DNA of 64,000 bases from an uncultured Granulosicoccaceae bacterium (GCA_937930305.1 CALGLE010000049.1:1-64000), one strand, 5' to 3'. Numbered from the stretch's first letter, positions 35,326 through 45,096 are shown. Numbers and translations: made by a program. The notes: generated from the sequence alone by a model not told the origin.

Positions 35326-36786
35326 GTGCCAAGCCCTGTGGATTCAAAAACCCTCAAAACGTTGCGGATGCAATCGCAGTCGCTGACGCAGTTAGCGGAT
35401 GAACTTGCGATTGATAAGGGCACGCGGCACCGAACACCGCATGGCTATACCTTGCTGTACGACATGCTCTTCAGCGACCGGCGCTACGAGTCCTTGACCA
35501 TTTTAGAGCTTGGCCTGCAAACGCCAACGGGCTTGGATGCGCAAGATGTGGCCGGTCGCACCGGTTCCGCCATTTCATCCGTACGCATGTGGAATGAATT
35601 TTTTCCTAACGCAAAATTCATCGGTGTGGACATCAGCGATTTTTCTCAGTTTGAAGATGAGGACTTTGAATTCATCCGAGCTGATTTATCCGATGAGGCC
35701 GGTGTGCAAAAAATTCTGGAAAAGCATCAACACTTTGATTTGATCATTGATGATGCCTCTCACGCGACTCATGATCAGATGGTGTGCTTTAAGCATTTGT
35801 TTCCCGCGCTGCGAGAAGGCGGAATCTATATTGTTGAAGATACGCATTGGCAACCAGGACGTTCCGAATTTGCCATGGACCTAAATTTTCGAGAAATCCT
35901 GGCGCACTTTTCGTTATATGGGGTGTTCCCTGAACACGCACAGATTTTCACTCAAGCGTTTGATCATCACACCATGAACATCGGTGGGGTGCTGATTCAA
36001 TCGCCAGGCCATATTCAGCCGCAGCCTGAACGAGCTTGTGTGATACACAAAGCCGCTAATGCATCCAACAGTTGTTTTCGTATGAAAATCAATAACGAGT
36101 ATAAGGATGACTCAATACGATTAAACGCAGCGAAGAAACTGCGATCATTGTACCCCGATGATGCACGCATACTGTTTGAAACCGCGGTTGCGTTTTCGGA
36201 TTCAGGACATGCCGAGCAAGCATTGGGTGTATTAAATGAAATAAAGCCTGAAGACCGTGCAGCTGAAACAATCGCGCTACACGCAAAGCTCTTGGCCACA
36301 ACAGGGCAGGTAGAAGAACTAAAGGACCGGATGGCGAACTTTCAAGCCGGTGTCGTGGGAGAAGTACACTCCAGTTACGATTTAATTGAAGCGTTAATCG
36401 ACGCCAACCTTATCGAGCCCACTGATCAATTCATCACAACGTTTCTAGAAGACACCACTCGCCAACCTATTTTTACTTACCGTTTGGCTTGTGCGTTCGC
36501 AGTCTCTTCACAACCTGCGTTGGGTACAGAACTTTTGGAGCGTGCTGTGCAAAAGCTGCCTGCTCGACAGGAATGCTACATCACATTGATGGAGCACTAT
36601 GCTGTCTTGAATGAACGCGACAAATTGAGTGAGAGTATCGATCGTGCCATTGCGCGATTCAAACAAGACGCCGGCATTATTCAAATCGCAGCCAGTGCTT
36701 GTGGTGCGTGTGGGCATACCGAGAAACTGCGTGGGTTGCGAGCCGAATACGATGCCGTGCTGAGTGAGCACAGTCGCGCGGCTTAA
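35326..36786 (+). CDS. SAM-dependent methyltransferase fused to TPR-like repeats
   Basis: The product is about 486 residues from a GTG (a second GTG at 35338 and an ATG at 35368 are alternatives). Residues about 15-230 are a class I methyltransferase related to TylE/MycE-type sugar O-methyltransferases: ILELGLQTPTGLDAQDV (motif I-like), KFIGVDISDFSQF and FDLIIDDASHATHDQM with EGGIYIVEDTHW. The rest (about 255-486) is helical repeat-like (LRSLYPDDARILFETAVAFSDSGHAEQAL). No signal is seen. It is divergent from the MetE-like gene across a 167-base gap. The substrate is unknown. Confidence 0.8.
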   Translation: MPSPVDSKTLKTLRMQSQSLTQLADELAIDKGTRHRTPHGYTLLYDMLFSDRRYESLTILELGLQTPTGLDAQDVAGRTGSAISSVRMWNEFFPNAKFIGVDISDFSQFEDEDFEFIRADLSDEAGVQKILEKHQHFDLIIDDASHATHDQMVCFKHLFPALREGGIYIVEDTHWQPGRSEFAMDLNFREILAHFSLYGVFPEHAQIFTQAFDHHTMNIGGVLIQSPGHIQPQPERACVIHKAANASNSCFRMKINNEYKDDSIRLNAAKKLRSLYPDDARILFETAVAFSDSGHAEQALGVLNEIKPEDRAAETIALHAKLLATTGQVEELKDRMANFQAGVVGEVHSSYDLIEALIDANLIEPTDQFITTFLEDTTRQPIFTYRLACAFAVSSQPALGTELLERAVQKLPARQECYITLMEHYAVLNERDKLSESIDRAIARFKQDAGIIQIAASACGACGHTEKLRGLRAEYDAVLSEHSRAA

Positions 36787-36799
36787 AACAGACGCTTAA

Positions 36800-37612
36800 C
36801 TAGACGTCAGTCGCAAACGGAAAACGTTTCAGTTGCAGGCCTTGCGGGCTACTGTGCACCACCATGGCGTGATCATCATGCCAATCACCTAACACGATGC
36901 GTCGGCAAGCGGTATCGTCAACAATGTGGGTGTGCTCATCGGGGCGATGTGTGTGACCATGAATCAGCGTTTTCACTCCCGTGCGTTCAAACGTTTCCAG
37001 CACGGCCGCATCATTAACATCCATGATGCTTTGTGATTTTCCTGCTGTGGCATCCCGACTTTTCTCACGTAAGCTCTTGGCGGTTTCAATACGCTCTGCA
37101 ATACTTTGCGCCAAAAACGGTTGTTGCCACTGGGTTGATCGCAGCAGCTGACGCAATTTTTGATATTCCACATCGTCTGTACACACCGTATCGCCGTGCA
37201 TCAACACAACCGTTTCATCTGATAGTGGAATTTGAATCTCATCATCAGCGTGCACCTGAGCACCTAAGCGCTGGGCGAATGCCTGGCCTAATAAAAAATC
37301 TCGGTTACCGTGCATGAAGTGCACGTTCGTGCCTGCAGCTTGTCGAGCTGCGAGGGCATCGAACACCGCATCAAGGGCTGGATTGCCGGCATCATCGCCC
37401 AGCCAGTATTCAACAAAATCCCCCAACACCCACAGTGCACCGGCACCTTCAATGGCGTTAATAAATTCGATCGCGAGTTCATTCACGCCTGGCCGACTGC
37501 CATCGAGGTGGCAGTCGGCAATCAGGAAGGTGTCGTGTGGTTGAAACACGTCGAACGTCGTCGGTTTAACTGACGGTGACGGATTCGATAATGACGGCTT
37601 CGACGGGCACAT
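36800..37612 (-). CDS. lpxH: UDP-2,3-diacylglucosamine diphosphatase
   Basis: LpxH removes UMP from UDP-diacylglucosamine in lipid A synthesis; it is a peripheral inner-membrane metallophosphatase. Metal motifs are visible: FLIADCHLD, VLGDFVEYWLGDD, HGNRDFLLG, LMHGDTVCTDD and IHGHTHRPDEH. The ATG at 37612 gives 270 residues and overlaps ppiB by 47 bases. A GTG at 37549 would give 249, nearer the family usual of about 240, and avoid most of the overlap. I list the longer but regard the start as open. Confidence 0.92.
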   Translation of the reverse strand: MCPSKPSLSNPSPSVKPTTFDVFQPHDTFLIADCHLDGSRPGVNELAIEFINAIEGAGALWVLGDFVEYWLGDDAGNPALDAVFDALAARQAAGTNVHFMHGNRDFLLGQAFAQRLGAQVHADDEIQIPLSDETVVLMHGDTVCTDDVEYQKLRQLLRSTQWQQPFLAQSIAERIETAKSLREKSRDATAGKSQSIMDVNDAAVLETFERTGVKTLIHGHTHRPDEHTHIVDDTACRRIVLGDWHDDHAMVVHSSPQGLQLKRFPFATDV

Positions 37613-38060
37613 CGCCGTGGTGGCCGTGCTGGCCAGTGGTTACTTTGGCAATGGCCTCAACGGTGTCCATGCCATCGGTGGTCTTGCCAAAAACACAATA
37701 ACCCCAGCCTTGTTGGGATTCGTTCTGGAAGTTTAGGAAGTCGTTTTTCGATAGGTTAATGAAAAACTGTGAGCTGGCTGAATGAGGGTCGGGTGTGCGC
37801 GCCATAGCGATCGTGCCCAGGTCATTGCTTAGCCCATTGTTGGCTTCGTTCTGGATGGTCGGGTCAGTATCTTTTTGTTCCATATCGGCTGAGAATCCGC
37901 CGCCTTGGATCATGAAGCCTGGAATGACTCGGTGAAAGATGGTCTGGTCGTAGTGGCCTTTGTCAGCGTAACGCTTAAAATTGGCGCACGTCTCGGGAGC
38001 CGCTGTTGCGTCCAGCTCTAAGGTGATGTCGCCGAGGGAGGTCTTAATTACAACATTCAT
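37566..38060 (-). CDS. ppiB: cytoplasmic peptidyl-prolyl cis-trans isomerase B (cyclophilin)
   Basis: The product is 164 residues, with no signal peptide. Active-site residues of cyclophilins are visible in FHRVIPGFMIQGGGF, MARTPDPHSASSQFFINL and GYCVFGKTTDGMD. It catalyses proline isomerisation in folding. It lies in the order ppiA-ppiB-lpxH on the minus strand, as in many gammaproteobacteria, with a hairpin in the ppiA-ppiB gap. Confidence 0.94.
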   Translation of the reverse strand: MNVVIKTSLGDITLELDATAAPETCANFKRYADKGHYDQTIFHRVIPGFMIQGGGFSADMEQKDTDPTIQNEANNGLSNDLGTIAMARTPDPHSASSQFFINLSKNDFLNFQNESQQGWGYCVFGKTTDGMDTVEAIAKVTTGQHGHHGDVPVEAVIIESVTVS

Positions 38061-38064
38061 GGGG

Positions 38065-38096
38065 TTCGCCCGTTTTCAAAAAAGAAGACGGGCGAA
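38065..38096 (-). repeat. hairpin between ppiA and ppiB
   Basis: TTCGCCCGT (38065-38073) and ACGGGCGAA (38088-38096) form a perfect 9-bp stem with a 14-base loop, directly before the ppiB start on the minus strand. The loop rather than the tail is T-rich, so it may attenuate or cover the ppiB ribosome site rather than end transcription. Confidence 0.6.
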
Positions 38097-38113
38097 GTGT
38101 AGCGGTTTGTTCG

Positions 38114-38800
38114 CTATTGCTGTGTAGCGACGGCGGGTTTAGCGTTTGCAGCGGCCGCTGAAGTTGGTTCAGAGTTGGTAATTGATGCACTTTCCTGAGT
38201 GTTTCCAGCCAAGCCTTCCACGGCTGGATCGTCAGCGATCAGGGTGGCCGATTGAATGATGATGGCCTCTCGTGGCACATCTCGCGGGAAAGGACCCGCC
38301 GCCCCAGTAGCAACCGAGCCAATTTGATCCACAATCTCATACCCTTCGATAACCCGGCCAAATACGGTGTAACCCCAACCACGGCCTGTGGGTGCGGTGT
38401 GATCAAGATTCGGGTTGTCTACCGTGTTAATGAAAAATTGCGATGTGGCCGAATGCGGGGCGTTGGTGCGGGCCATCGCTATCGTATACGCTAAGTTTTT
38501 CAGGCCGTTGTTGGCTTCGTTGCGAATGGGCGCATTGGTTTGTTTGCGCATGAATTTTGGGTTGAACCCACCGCCTTGAATCATGAATCCGTCGATAACG
38601 CGATGAAACAGGGTTTCGTTATAAAAGCCGCTGTCCACGTAATTCAGGAAATTTTTCACTGAGGTGGGGGCTCTGGGTTGATCGAGCTCCAGCACGATGC
38701 GCCCGACATTGGTTTCCACTGACACACGTGGCAGCTCCTGCGCAAAGGCAGAGCCGCAAAGTGTTAAGCACAGCACAGTCAGAAGCTGCGTCACTCTCAT
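38114..38800 (-). CDS. ppiA: periplasmic peptidyl-prolyl cis-trans isomerase A (cyclophilin)
   Basis: The product is 228 residues. A signal peptide ends near residue 21 (GSAFA/QELP). Cyclophilin core motifs follow: LFHRVIDGFMIQGGGF, MARTNAPHSATSQFFIN and WGYTVFGRVIEGYE. After the core (about residue 190) comes a low-complexity tail rich in Ser, Ala and Thr (NTQESASITNSEPTSAAA), longer than usual for PpiA and without clear function. It assists folding in the periplasm. Confidence 0.92.
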   Translation of the reverse strand: MRVTQLLTVLCLTLCGSAFAQELPRVSVETNVGRIVLELDQPRAPTSVKNFLNYVDSGFYNETLFHRVIDGFMIQGGGFNPKFMRKQTNAPIRNEANNGLKNLAYTIAMARTNAPHSATSQFFINTVDNPNLDHTAPTGRGWGYTVFGRVIEGYEIVDQIGSVATGAAGPFPRDVPREAIIIQSATLIADDPAVEGLAGNTQESASITNSEPTSAAAANAKPAVATQQ

Positions 38801-38942
38801 GATGTTGAGTCCGAAGTCATAAGATCAAAGATGACGGAGTCTAGCGGCTTTTATGCCATACCCTCACTGCGTTAACCATCGGGTAACCTGCTACGCTCTT
38901 TGTTGCGGAAAAAACCCACAATAGTTCATCTAAATCGAGCAA

Positions 38943-40340
38943 ATGTTGCACATCTATAACACTCTCAGTCGTCAGAAAGAAATCTTCGAACCCCTGGTTC
39001 CCGGCAAAGTCGGGATGTATGTTTGCGGAATGACGGTGTACGACTTTTGCCATGTGGGTCACGCACGGGTGTTGGTGGTATTTGATGTGCTGTTTCGTCA
39101 TCTGCAGGCCGCAGGCTATGAGGTGAATTACGTTCGCAACATTACCGACGTAGACGACAAAATCATCGCTCGTGCAGTTGAAAATCAGGAGTCGGTGCAA
39201 GATGTCACCGATCGTTTTATTCGCGAAATGGATGCGGACGCACTCAGCCTGGGCATTCTTAAACCCACGCATGAACCGCGTGCCACCGAAACCATTGTGC
39301 CGATGGTGGCCATGATCGAAAAATTGATTGCCTCTGATCATGCGTACGCCGCGGACAATGGCGATGTGTACTACTCTGTCTCATCGTTTGATGGCTACGG
39401 CAAGTTGTCCGGACGTCGGTTGGAAGAGCTTCGCGCAGGCGAGCGGGTGGCGGTGGATGAATTCAAGCAAGATCCATTGGATTTTGTGTTGTGGAAAGCG
39501 GCCAAAGACAACGAACCCAGTTGGGATTCCCCTTGGGGTAAGGGTCGGCCTGGGTGGCATATCGAGTGTTCTGCGATGTCCAGTGAATTGCTGGGCGACG
39601 AATTCGATATTCATGGTGGCGGCATGGACCTGCAGTTCCCACATCATGAAAACGAAATTGCACAAAGTGAGGCGGCCACGGGTAAATCGTTCGCCCGCTA
39701 TTGGATGCATAACGGCTTTGTGCGCATTGATGATGAGAAAATGTCAAAAAGTTTGGGGAATTTTTTCACCATACGCGATGTATTAAAAGCCTATTCGGGC
39801 GAAGAAGTGCGTTTGTTTATTTTGGGCAGTCATTACCGAAGCCCGCTGAATTACTCCACTGAGCAATTAGATTCTGCTCGCTCAGCGTTACGGCGTTTGT
39901 ACACCGCGTTAAAAACCTTTACCGAACGAGGGGGTGTGTTCGCGCCACCTACCGAGCTGCAAGCAAGCGCGGTAGAGACATTCGACGCGGCATTAAACGA
40001 TGATTTGAATACATCCGAGGCGGTGGCGGTGTTGCACGACTTGGCTAATGGATTGAACAAAGCGGACGAGGGCAGTGAGCAAGCGGCGCAATTGGCGGCC
40101 ACTTTGAAGCAGCTGGGTAATCGCTTGGGCTTATTGGAGGAAGACCCCGTCTCGGTGCTTCAACGCGCGATGGGAGATGATGGGTTGGATGAGGCCGCGA
40201 TTCAGGCGCTTATCGATGAGCGGATTGCAGCGCGTGCGGCGAAAGATTTCGCACGCAGTGATGAAATTCGTGACAAATTGGTAGAAGCTGGCATTGTGTT
40301 AGAAGATAACGACGGCAAAACGACGTGGCGTCGTGGGTAG
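38943..40340 (+). CDS. cysS: cysteinyl-tRNA synthetase
   Basis: The product is 465 residues, the usual length. The class I HIGH-like motif is in [20 protein letters not shown] in [12 protein letters not shown], and the zinc-binding residues in [14 protein letters not shown] and [14 protein letters not shown]-terminal anticodon-binding DALR-like domain at about 330-465. It is divergent from ppiA over 142 bases and precedes nusB by 18 bases. Confidence 0.97.
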   Translation: MLHIYNTLSRQKEIFEPLVPGKVGMYVCGMTVYDFCHVGHARVLVVFDVLFRHLQAAGYEVNYVRNITDVDDKIIARAVENQESVQDVTDRFIREMDADALSLGILKPTHEPRATETIVPMVAMIEKLIASDHAYAADNGDVYYSVSSFDGYGKLSGRRLEELRAGERVAVDEFKQDPLDFVLWKAAKDNEPSWDSPWGKGRPGWHIECSAMSSELLGDEFDIHGGGMDLQFPHHENEIAQSEAATGKSFARYWMHNGFVRIDDEKMSKSLGNFFTIRDVLKAYSGEEVRLFILGSHYRSPLNYSTEQLDSARSALRRLYTALKTFTERGGVFAPPTELQASAVETFDAALNDDLNTSEAVAVLHDLANGLNKADEGSEQAAQLAATLKQLGNRLGLLEEDPVSVLQRAMGDDGLDEAAIQALIDERIAARAAKDFARSDEIRDKLVEAGIVLEDNDGKTTWRRG

Positions 40341-40358
40341 TTGGGTCAGGGGTCAATC

Positions 40359-41018
40359 ATGAAAAACATGCCGCAACCGATTAAAAGAGACACAGCTGAT
40401 AATGACGCTGAGCCGAAGGTCGAACTCGACAAAGCCGAACTGCCCGATGCGCAGTCGTTGCGGGATGCCATCAAACAATGGCGTCACGGTGACGATGTTG
40501 CCGATGTGCCTGTGGGCTCCGAGGCCTCCGAGGAAGCGGTAAGTGCTAATAAGGCGAGCAACTCACCCAAGAAGAAAGTCTCACGCAATCAAGCGCGTCG
40601 CTACGCACGGCAGCGTGCCTTGCAAGCGCTGTATCAATGGGACTGCGGTGACGTGGATGTAGGGGACGTTCTGGGGCAGTTTAAAGAACATCAGAATCTG
40701 AACAATGTGGATTTGGTCCATTTCCAACGATTGTTTCGCGGTGTAGCCTTATCGGTCGATGATGTGGATGCCATTCTCGAGCCCGCATTGGATCGCCCTG
40801 TGACGGATTTAGATCCCATCGAACGATCGGTTTTACGATTGGCTTGTGTGGAGCTGAAAGAATGTTTGGATACGCCTGCCCGTGTTGTTATTAATGAAGC
40901 GGTTGAACTCACCAAACGCTTTGGCGCTGATCAAGGCCATAAGTACGTTAACGGGGTCATTGATAAAGTGGCCTTGGTGTTACGAGAAACTGAGATGAAA
41001 GCAGGTGGCCGGTCCTGA
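40359..41018 (+). CDS. nusB: transcription antitermination factor NusB with N-terminal extension
   Basis: The product is 219 residues from the ATG at 40359 (AGGGG ribosome site). NusB is normally 135-170 residues; here the all-helical core starts near residue 75 (SRNQARRYARQRALQALYQWD) and ends with TKRFGADQGHKYVNGVIDKVA. The first ~70 residues are acidic and probably disordered. NusB with NusE (S10) binds boxA RNA for rRNA antitermination. The gene next to it is pgpA rather than thiL. Confidence 0.92.
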   Translation: MKNMPQPIKRDTADNDAEPKVELDKAELPDAQSLRDAIKQWRHGDDVADVPVGSEASEEAVSANKASNSPKKKVSRNQARRYARQRALQALYQWDCGDVDVGDVLGQFKEHQNLNNVDLVHFQRLFRGVALSVDDVDAILEPALDRPVTDLDPIERSVLRLACVELKECLDTPARVVINEAVELTKRFGADQGHKYVNGVIDKVALVLRETEMKAGGRS

Positions 41019-41068
41019 CTTCAAAAAACACATCCGATATCGCTACGGAGCAGAAACATCCTAGGGAT

Positions 41069-41536
41069 GTGTTCTTAAAACATCCGGCGAATTTTTTAGC
41101 ATTAGGGGCAGGCTCTGGCTTAGCACCGGTAGCCCCCGGCACGTTTGGTACCGTGGCGGCTGTTCCTTTGGTGTGGCTGTTGCCGTCTGATCCTTTGGTC
41201 TTCGCGCCCATCATCATGATTGCCTTTTTGATGGGCATCTATTTTTGTAACCATTGCACCAACGATTTGCAAGTTCACGATCACGGCAGCATCGTGTGGG
41301 ATGAATGGGTAGGTTATTTTATTGCGATGTTTGCCGTGCCACGTACCTGGCTTTTGCTGTTGGTGGCGTTTGCTTTATTCCGATTGTTTGATGTTTTAAA
41401 ACCTTGGCCCATTGGTTTAATCGACAAGCGAGTGGCCGGTGGTTTCGGCATCATGGTTGATGATGTCATCGCTGGCATCATGGCGTGTACCTTGTTGCAT
41501 GCGGGGTTGAATTTGGGGTGGTTACCCAGTACTTAA
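41069..41536 (+). CDS. pgpA: phosphatidylglycerophosphatase A
   Basis: The product is a 155-residue inner-membrane phosphatase of the PgpA family that makes phosphatidylglycerol. Family motifs GSGLAPVAPGTFGT, WDEWVGY, FRLFDVLKPWPI and GIMVDDVIAGI are all visible, with four hydrophobic segments. The start is a GTG at 41069; no ATG is available near. No thiL gene is present between nusB and pgpA, though it is frequently there. Confidence 0.93.
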   Translation: MFLKHPANFLALGAGSGLAPVAPGTFGTVAAVPLVWLLPSDPLVFAPIIMIAFLMGIYFCNHCTNDLQVHDHGSIVWDEWVGYFIAMFAVPRTWLLLLVAFALFRLFDVLKPWPIGLIDKRVAGGFGIMVDDVIAGIMACTLLHAGLNLGWLPST

Positions 41537-41783
41537 CCTGCTTCGGCCCCGGCGATTGTTAACTTACAAATTAAATCGTGCCTATACCAAGAGATAGTCC
41601 TATTCGACGGACTTAGGCGAATTATTCGTTTGAGCTAGGTACGAATCCTCATATACTCACTGGTTGGGAAAAGGGGTGCATTATTCACAAAATTTCCAAG
41701 AAGTCACCCCCGTTAATCCCATCAAAATTTAGTACGTTGTAATCGTATTCTTGCAAACAGATGTGGCTAGACGGATGGTGGAA

Positions 41784-43826
41784 ATGGATGATCGAACAGC
41801 GTTGATGTCGGCTAGGGCCTTAGCGCCTGGCTACGACATCATGTGGTACACCATCGAAAAAACACTCGGACAGGGTGGGTTTGGTATCACTTACCTGGCG
41901 CGTGACAACAATCTCGACAAAACCGTTGCGATAAAAGAATATTTACCAGTGTCGTTTGCGTACCGACACCAAGACTTCACCGTCAAGCCCATCACCGGTG
42001 CACACGGTGAAGATTTTAGTTGGGGCTTAAAAAACTTCTTGAACGAAGCACGCACGCTTGCAAAATTTAGTCATTCCAATATTGTCCGGGTGAGTTCGTT
42101 TTTCGAATTGAACAACACCGCCTACATGGTCATGGAGTACGAGCGTGGCGAAAACTTAGCGGCGCTGTTCAAGCGTAATGAACCGCGTGATCAACGTTTC
42201 TTTGAATCGGTTTTCTTTCCCATATTTAGTGGCCTGGATGAAATCCATCGCATGGGTTTTATCCATCGCGATATTAAGCCTGCCAATATTTATATTCGAG
42301 AAGACCAGTCCCCCGTGTTGTTAGATTTTGGCTCCGCACGCGAAACCATTCAGCAAAGTACGGGAGAGATGACCACTTTGGTCAGCCAAGGTTATACCCC
42401 ACTAGAACAATACAGTGCGAATTATGGCGAACAAGGGCCCTGGACGGACATCTATGCATTAGCTGCAACCATGTACGAGGGAATCACAGGCAGCCGCCCG
42501 GAAGAATCCTTAAGTCGCTCAGCGTGCTTGATGCGCTCGCGCCCCGATACCTTGGCCGATTTAACCACGATGAATCTTGGCCAATTTGACACTCCGTTTT
42601 TAGCCGCGGTGATGAACGGCTTATCGTTAGATCCAGACCATCGACCGCGAGATTTACGCAGTTGGCGGGAAAACTTTGATGGTCGAACTGAGATGCCCAG
42701 TGCGAACATTGATGCTGCGTCGTCGAGTATGGGTTTTACCGAGCTGGATGATCGCACTCGATTGCGAACTGCGGACCCAATGCAGGGAAGTGCGCAGCGA
42801 AGTGGCCAGACTGGACAAGTTGGCCAACCGATAACCAGTGCCTACGATGAAAGAGCGACCAATCAATTCGTCGATGATCCTGATTTCGATTTTGCGCGTT
42901 CATCCGATCCTGTTGCAATAGATGAGAATGAGCAGTACGACACGTCTGGGTTTCGGCCAACGGATAAACCGTACGCGAACGCTGATGACTTGGGTATTGA
43001 TGACCTGGGCAAATTTGATACGGGAACTCGTGCAAGTCAAACTGAAAGTCAATCTAGCCCTTATCACTTCGAAGACAGCAAATCTCGCGTTTCGAAAAAA
43101 ACGTCCAAGAAAAGAAAAAGTGGATTGCGTTGGATGGTGCCTGTTACGTTGGTAGCAGGTCTGGCCGGTGCTGGTTATTTTGGTTTTCAGCAACTGTATT
43201 CGGGCCCCGGTGAAGTTCTTATCGATCAGGCTTATCTCAATTCACTGCCAGCACCCAGCGCAGCCCACGATATTCCCTTACCCAGCGAGCAAGTGGTCAC
43301 CATGCTGAATCTGTTGTCGGAAAGAGCAGGTTTGTACGGTCAGCTTGATCAGGCTTCGTTACAGAATCCATCCATCGCATCCGGACTATCAAGTACCTAT
43401 GAGTTTTTAGATACCACGGTGAGTGATTGGAATTTAACGCGATTCCCAGAAATTCGTAGCGGTGTACAACAAGTGCTGCAACGTTTACCTCAGCAAGATA
43501 ACCGAACCGCTCAGATTACTAACAAAATTAATCAGGGTACGACTTCCACTTCCGCGTCTGTGTTGTCCATGATTAAACAAGGCAGTATTGCCCGCCCAAT
43601 TGGTGCGTCCGTGTTAGACCATGCTCGATTACTGGATGAGTCGTCCTATACCGAACTCACGCAACACACCGATTGGAAGTCGATGATGGAAACGCTGAAA
43701 AACGATGCCATCAATCAGATCAATGATCAGAATTTTGAAGCGGCCGTGAACACGGTGCAGGTTGCTTTACTGTTGGATCCGGAAGAGCAGAATTTTTTAC
43801 GGATTCGAGAACACTTAACTCAGTAA
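41784..43826 (+). CDS. ppkA: T6SS-associated Ser/Thr protein kinase PpkA-like
   Basis: The product is about 680 residues. Kinase domain at about 15-290: GQGGFGITY (glycine loop), VAIKEYLP (Lys), FIHRDIKPANIYI (catalytic Asp) and LLDFGSARE. A single membrane segment lies near residue 455 (WMVPVTLVAGLAGAGYFGF), with a periplasmic domain of about 210 residues after it. In HSI-1 T6SS, PpkA phosphorylates the FHA protein to activate secretion. Upstream TTG at 41751 and ATG at 41775 are alternative starts. It is on the plus strand, convergent with the rest of the block; Pseudomonas has ppkA next to pppA on one strand. Confidence 0.85.
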   Translation: MDDRTALMSARALAPGYDIMWYTIEKTLGQGGFGITYLARDNNLDKTVAIKEYLPVSFAYRHQDFTVKPITGAHGEDFSWGLKNFLNEARTLAKFSHSNIVRVSSFFELNNTAYMVMEYERGENLAALFKRNEPRDQRFFESVFFPIFSGLDEIHRMGFIHRDIKPANIYIREDQSPVLLDFGSARETIQQSTGEMTTLVSQGYTPLEQYSANYGEQGPWTDIYALAATMYEGITGSRPEESLSRSACLMRSRPDTLADLTTMNLGQFDTPFLAAVMNGLSLDPDHRPRDLRSWRENFDGRTEMPSANIDAASSSMGFTELDDRTRLRTADPMQGSAQRSGQTGQVGQPITSAYDERATNQFVDDPDFDFARSSDPVAIDENEQYDTSGFRPTDKPYANADDLGIDDLGKFDTGTRASQTESQSSPYHFEDSKSRVSKKTSKKRKSGLRWMVPVTLVAGLAGAGYFGFQQLYSGPGEVLIDQAYLNSLPAPSAAHDIPLPSEQVVTMLNLLSERAGLYGQLDQASLQNPSIASGLSSTYEFLDTTVSDWNLTRFPEIRSGVQQVLQRLPQQDNRTAQITNKINQGTTSTSASVLSMIKQGSIARPIGASVLDHARLLDESSYTELTQHTDWKSMMETLKNDAINQINDQNFEAAVNTVQVALLLDPEEQNFLRIREHLTQ

Positions 43827-43830
43827 TGGC

Positions 43831-45096
43831 TTACCGGAAAAACAAGTAAGCGTTCCTTCGTACCGAATTCATTGTTTGATCAAGACTTTGGCGCTCCACA
43901 TTAATTAGCCGGTTCAAGTTCTGAATATTCGCTAACAACTCGGCTTGTTGATCACTTTCAGGCGCAGGCGCAGGCGCAGGTGCGGGCGCAGGTGCGGGTG
44001 GTGGAGCCGGAGCCGGAGCCGGCAACGGCTCGGGTTGTGAGTTCTCCACCACTACGACCGGTTCTTGTTCTTGCACTTCGGTGTTCTTCAAGGCATTGAT
44101 CTGCTGCACAAGCTTGCTCTCATAGCCTGGGTCCACCGCTAGAAAAGGGCTTAAGGCTTGTGCTGATTGAAGTTCATTCAGCGCGGTTTCAAAGGCTTTG
44201 CGTTCAGAAGATCTTTGACTGGCTAAGTATAAATCTTGGGCATCATTGCGTTTACGGACCGCATTTTCTAACAGCTCAACGGTACGTTGATCGATGGATG
44301 TGCCTGGGGTTATTCCGATTGTTTCAAAGAATGTGGCTAATGCGATACGGGTTTTTCTACCCGCAATGCCGTCCGCTACTCCGGCATTCAATCCAATGCT
44401 GGTGAGTAGGCTTTGTGTTCGTCGAATTAATTCTCGTTTTTGTTTCTCTCGCACAGATGCCTGTTGAATTTCGTCTAAGCGACGACGCTCTACTTCAGCT
44501 TCCCGTGCTAGCTCTTCCTCCGACGGACCCTGTGGGAGGGGTGTGGGTTGCGGTGTCGGTGTCGGCTCAGGAGTAGGCGTGGGTGCAGGCGCAGGTACAG
44601 AAGCGAACAGTTTATCTAGTTTCTGCATTCGTTCTAAAATCACTGGATCTTGGTTACCGGACTGTGCGAGATAATCTCGGCAGGCGGTTAAGGCATCTGG
44701 GGTATCTTTACTGCGACATTTGAGTTTGAGTTGGCCAAGATTAACCATGGCAAGGTTTTTTTGTGCGGCTTCCTGATTGCGCCGCTCTTCTTCATTGGCA
44801 TCCAGTAGAGATGATTTAAGATCGGATAAATTCGCGTCCCGTGGGTATATCTCTAGTCCGGCATTTGTAATCTTCAGTGCGTCGTCAAAGCGTGCTTGAC
44901 TCCGATACACAGTACCGAGTTTTAAATAAATACCTCGATTGCGACTGCCGTTGTCGAGTAAGCTTTTGCACATACTAATGGCGTTGTCACCAATAGCAGC
45001 CACACAATCGTCAACCGATTGAGCGGCAACCGGTGTGACAGGCAGAAAGCTAATGGTGGCTAACAATACTAAGTTTTTCAATTGCGTGTTTTTCAC
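43831..45096 (-). CDS. unrecognised periplasmic protein with PG-binding-like domain, T6SS-linked
   Basis: The product is 421 residues from a GTG at 45096, preceded by TTGAGG; the longer open frame to 45165 lacks a good signal. A signal peptide ends at VAA/QSV. A TPR-like section follows (YLKLGTVYRSQARFDDALKI) with two Cys pairs. After a Pro/Thr-rich linker, a peptidoglycan-binding-like domain (QSLLTSIGLNAGVADGIAGR) lies at about 245-300. A Pro-Ala linker and a C-terminal coiled coil complete it. It lies between ppkA and pppA, convergent with ppkA by 4 bases. I do not recognise the family; a periplasmic sensor or tether for the kinase is a reasonable guess. Confidence 0.7.
   Translation of the reverse strand: MKNTQLKNLVLLATISFLPVTPVAAQSVDDCVAAIGDNAISMCKSLLDNGSRNRGIYLKLGTVYRSQARFDDALKITNAGLEIYPRDANLSDLKSSLLDANEEERRNQEAAQKNLAMVNLGQLKLKCRSKDTPDALTACRDYLAQSGNQDPVILERMQKLDKLFASVPAPAPTPTPEPTPTPQPTPLPQGPSEEELAREAEVERRRLDEIQQASVREKQKRELIRRTQSLLTSIGLNAGVADGIAGRKTRIALATFFETIGITPGTSIDQRTVELLENAVRKRNDAQDLYLASQRSSERKAFETALNELQSAQALSPFLAVDPGYESKLVQQINALKNTEVQEQEPVVVVENSQPEPLPAPAPAPPPAPAPAPAPAPAPESDQQAELLANIQNLNRLINVERQSLDQTMNSVRRNAYLFFR

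Noticed and set aside
38841-39341. Minus-strand open frame of 166 codons inside cysS
   Set aside because: It lies opposite the conserved N-terminal region of cysS, has no ribosome site and no family likeness.
41537-41750. Weak inverted repeat (GGGGTG / CACCCC, long loop) upstream of the kinase gene
   Set aside because: Short arms and a 26-base loop are not convincing; the region is probably just the kinase promoter.
43930-44040. Pro-Ala codon repeats suggesting a simple-sequence repeat or insertion
   Set aside because: They encode an ordinary periplasmic Pro-Ala linker within an intact frame.
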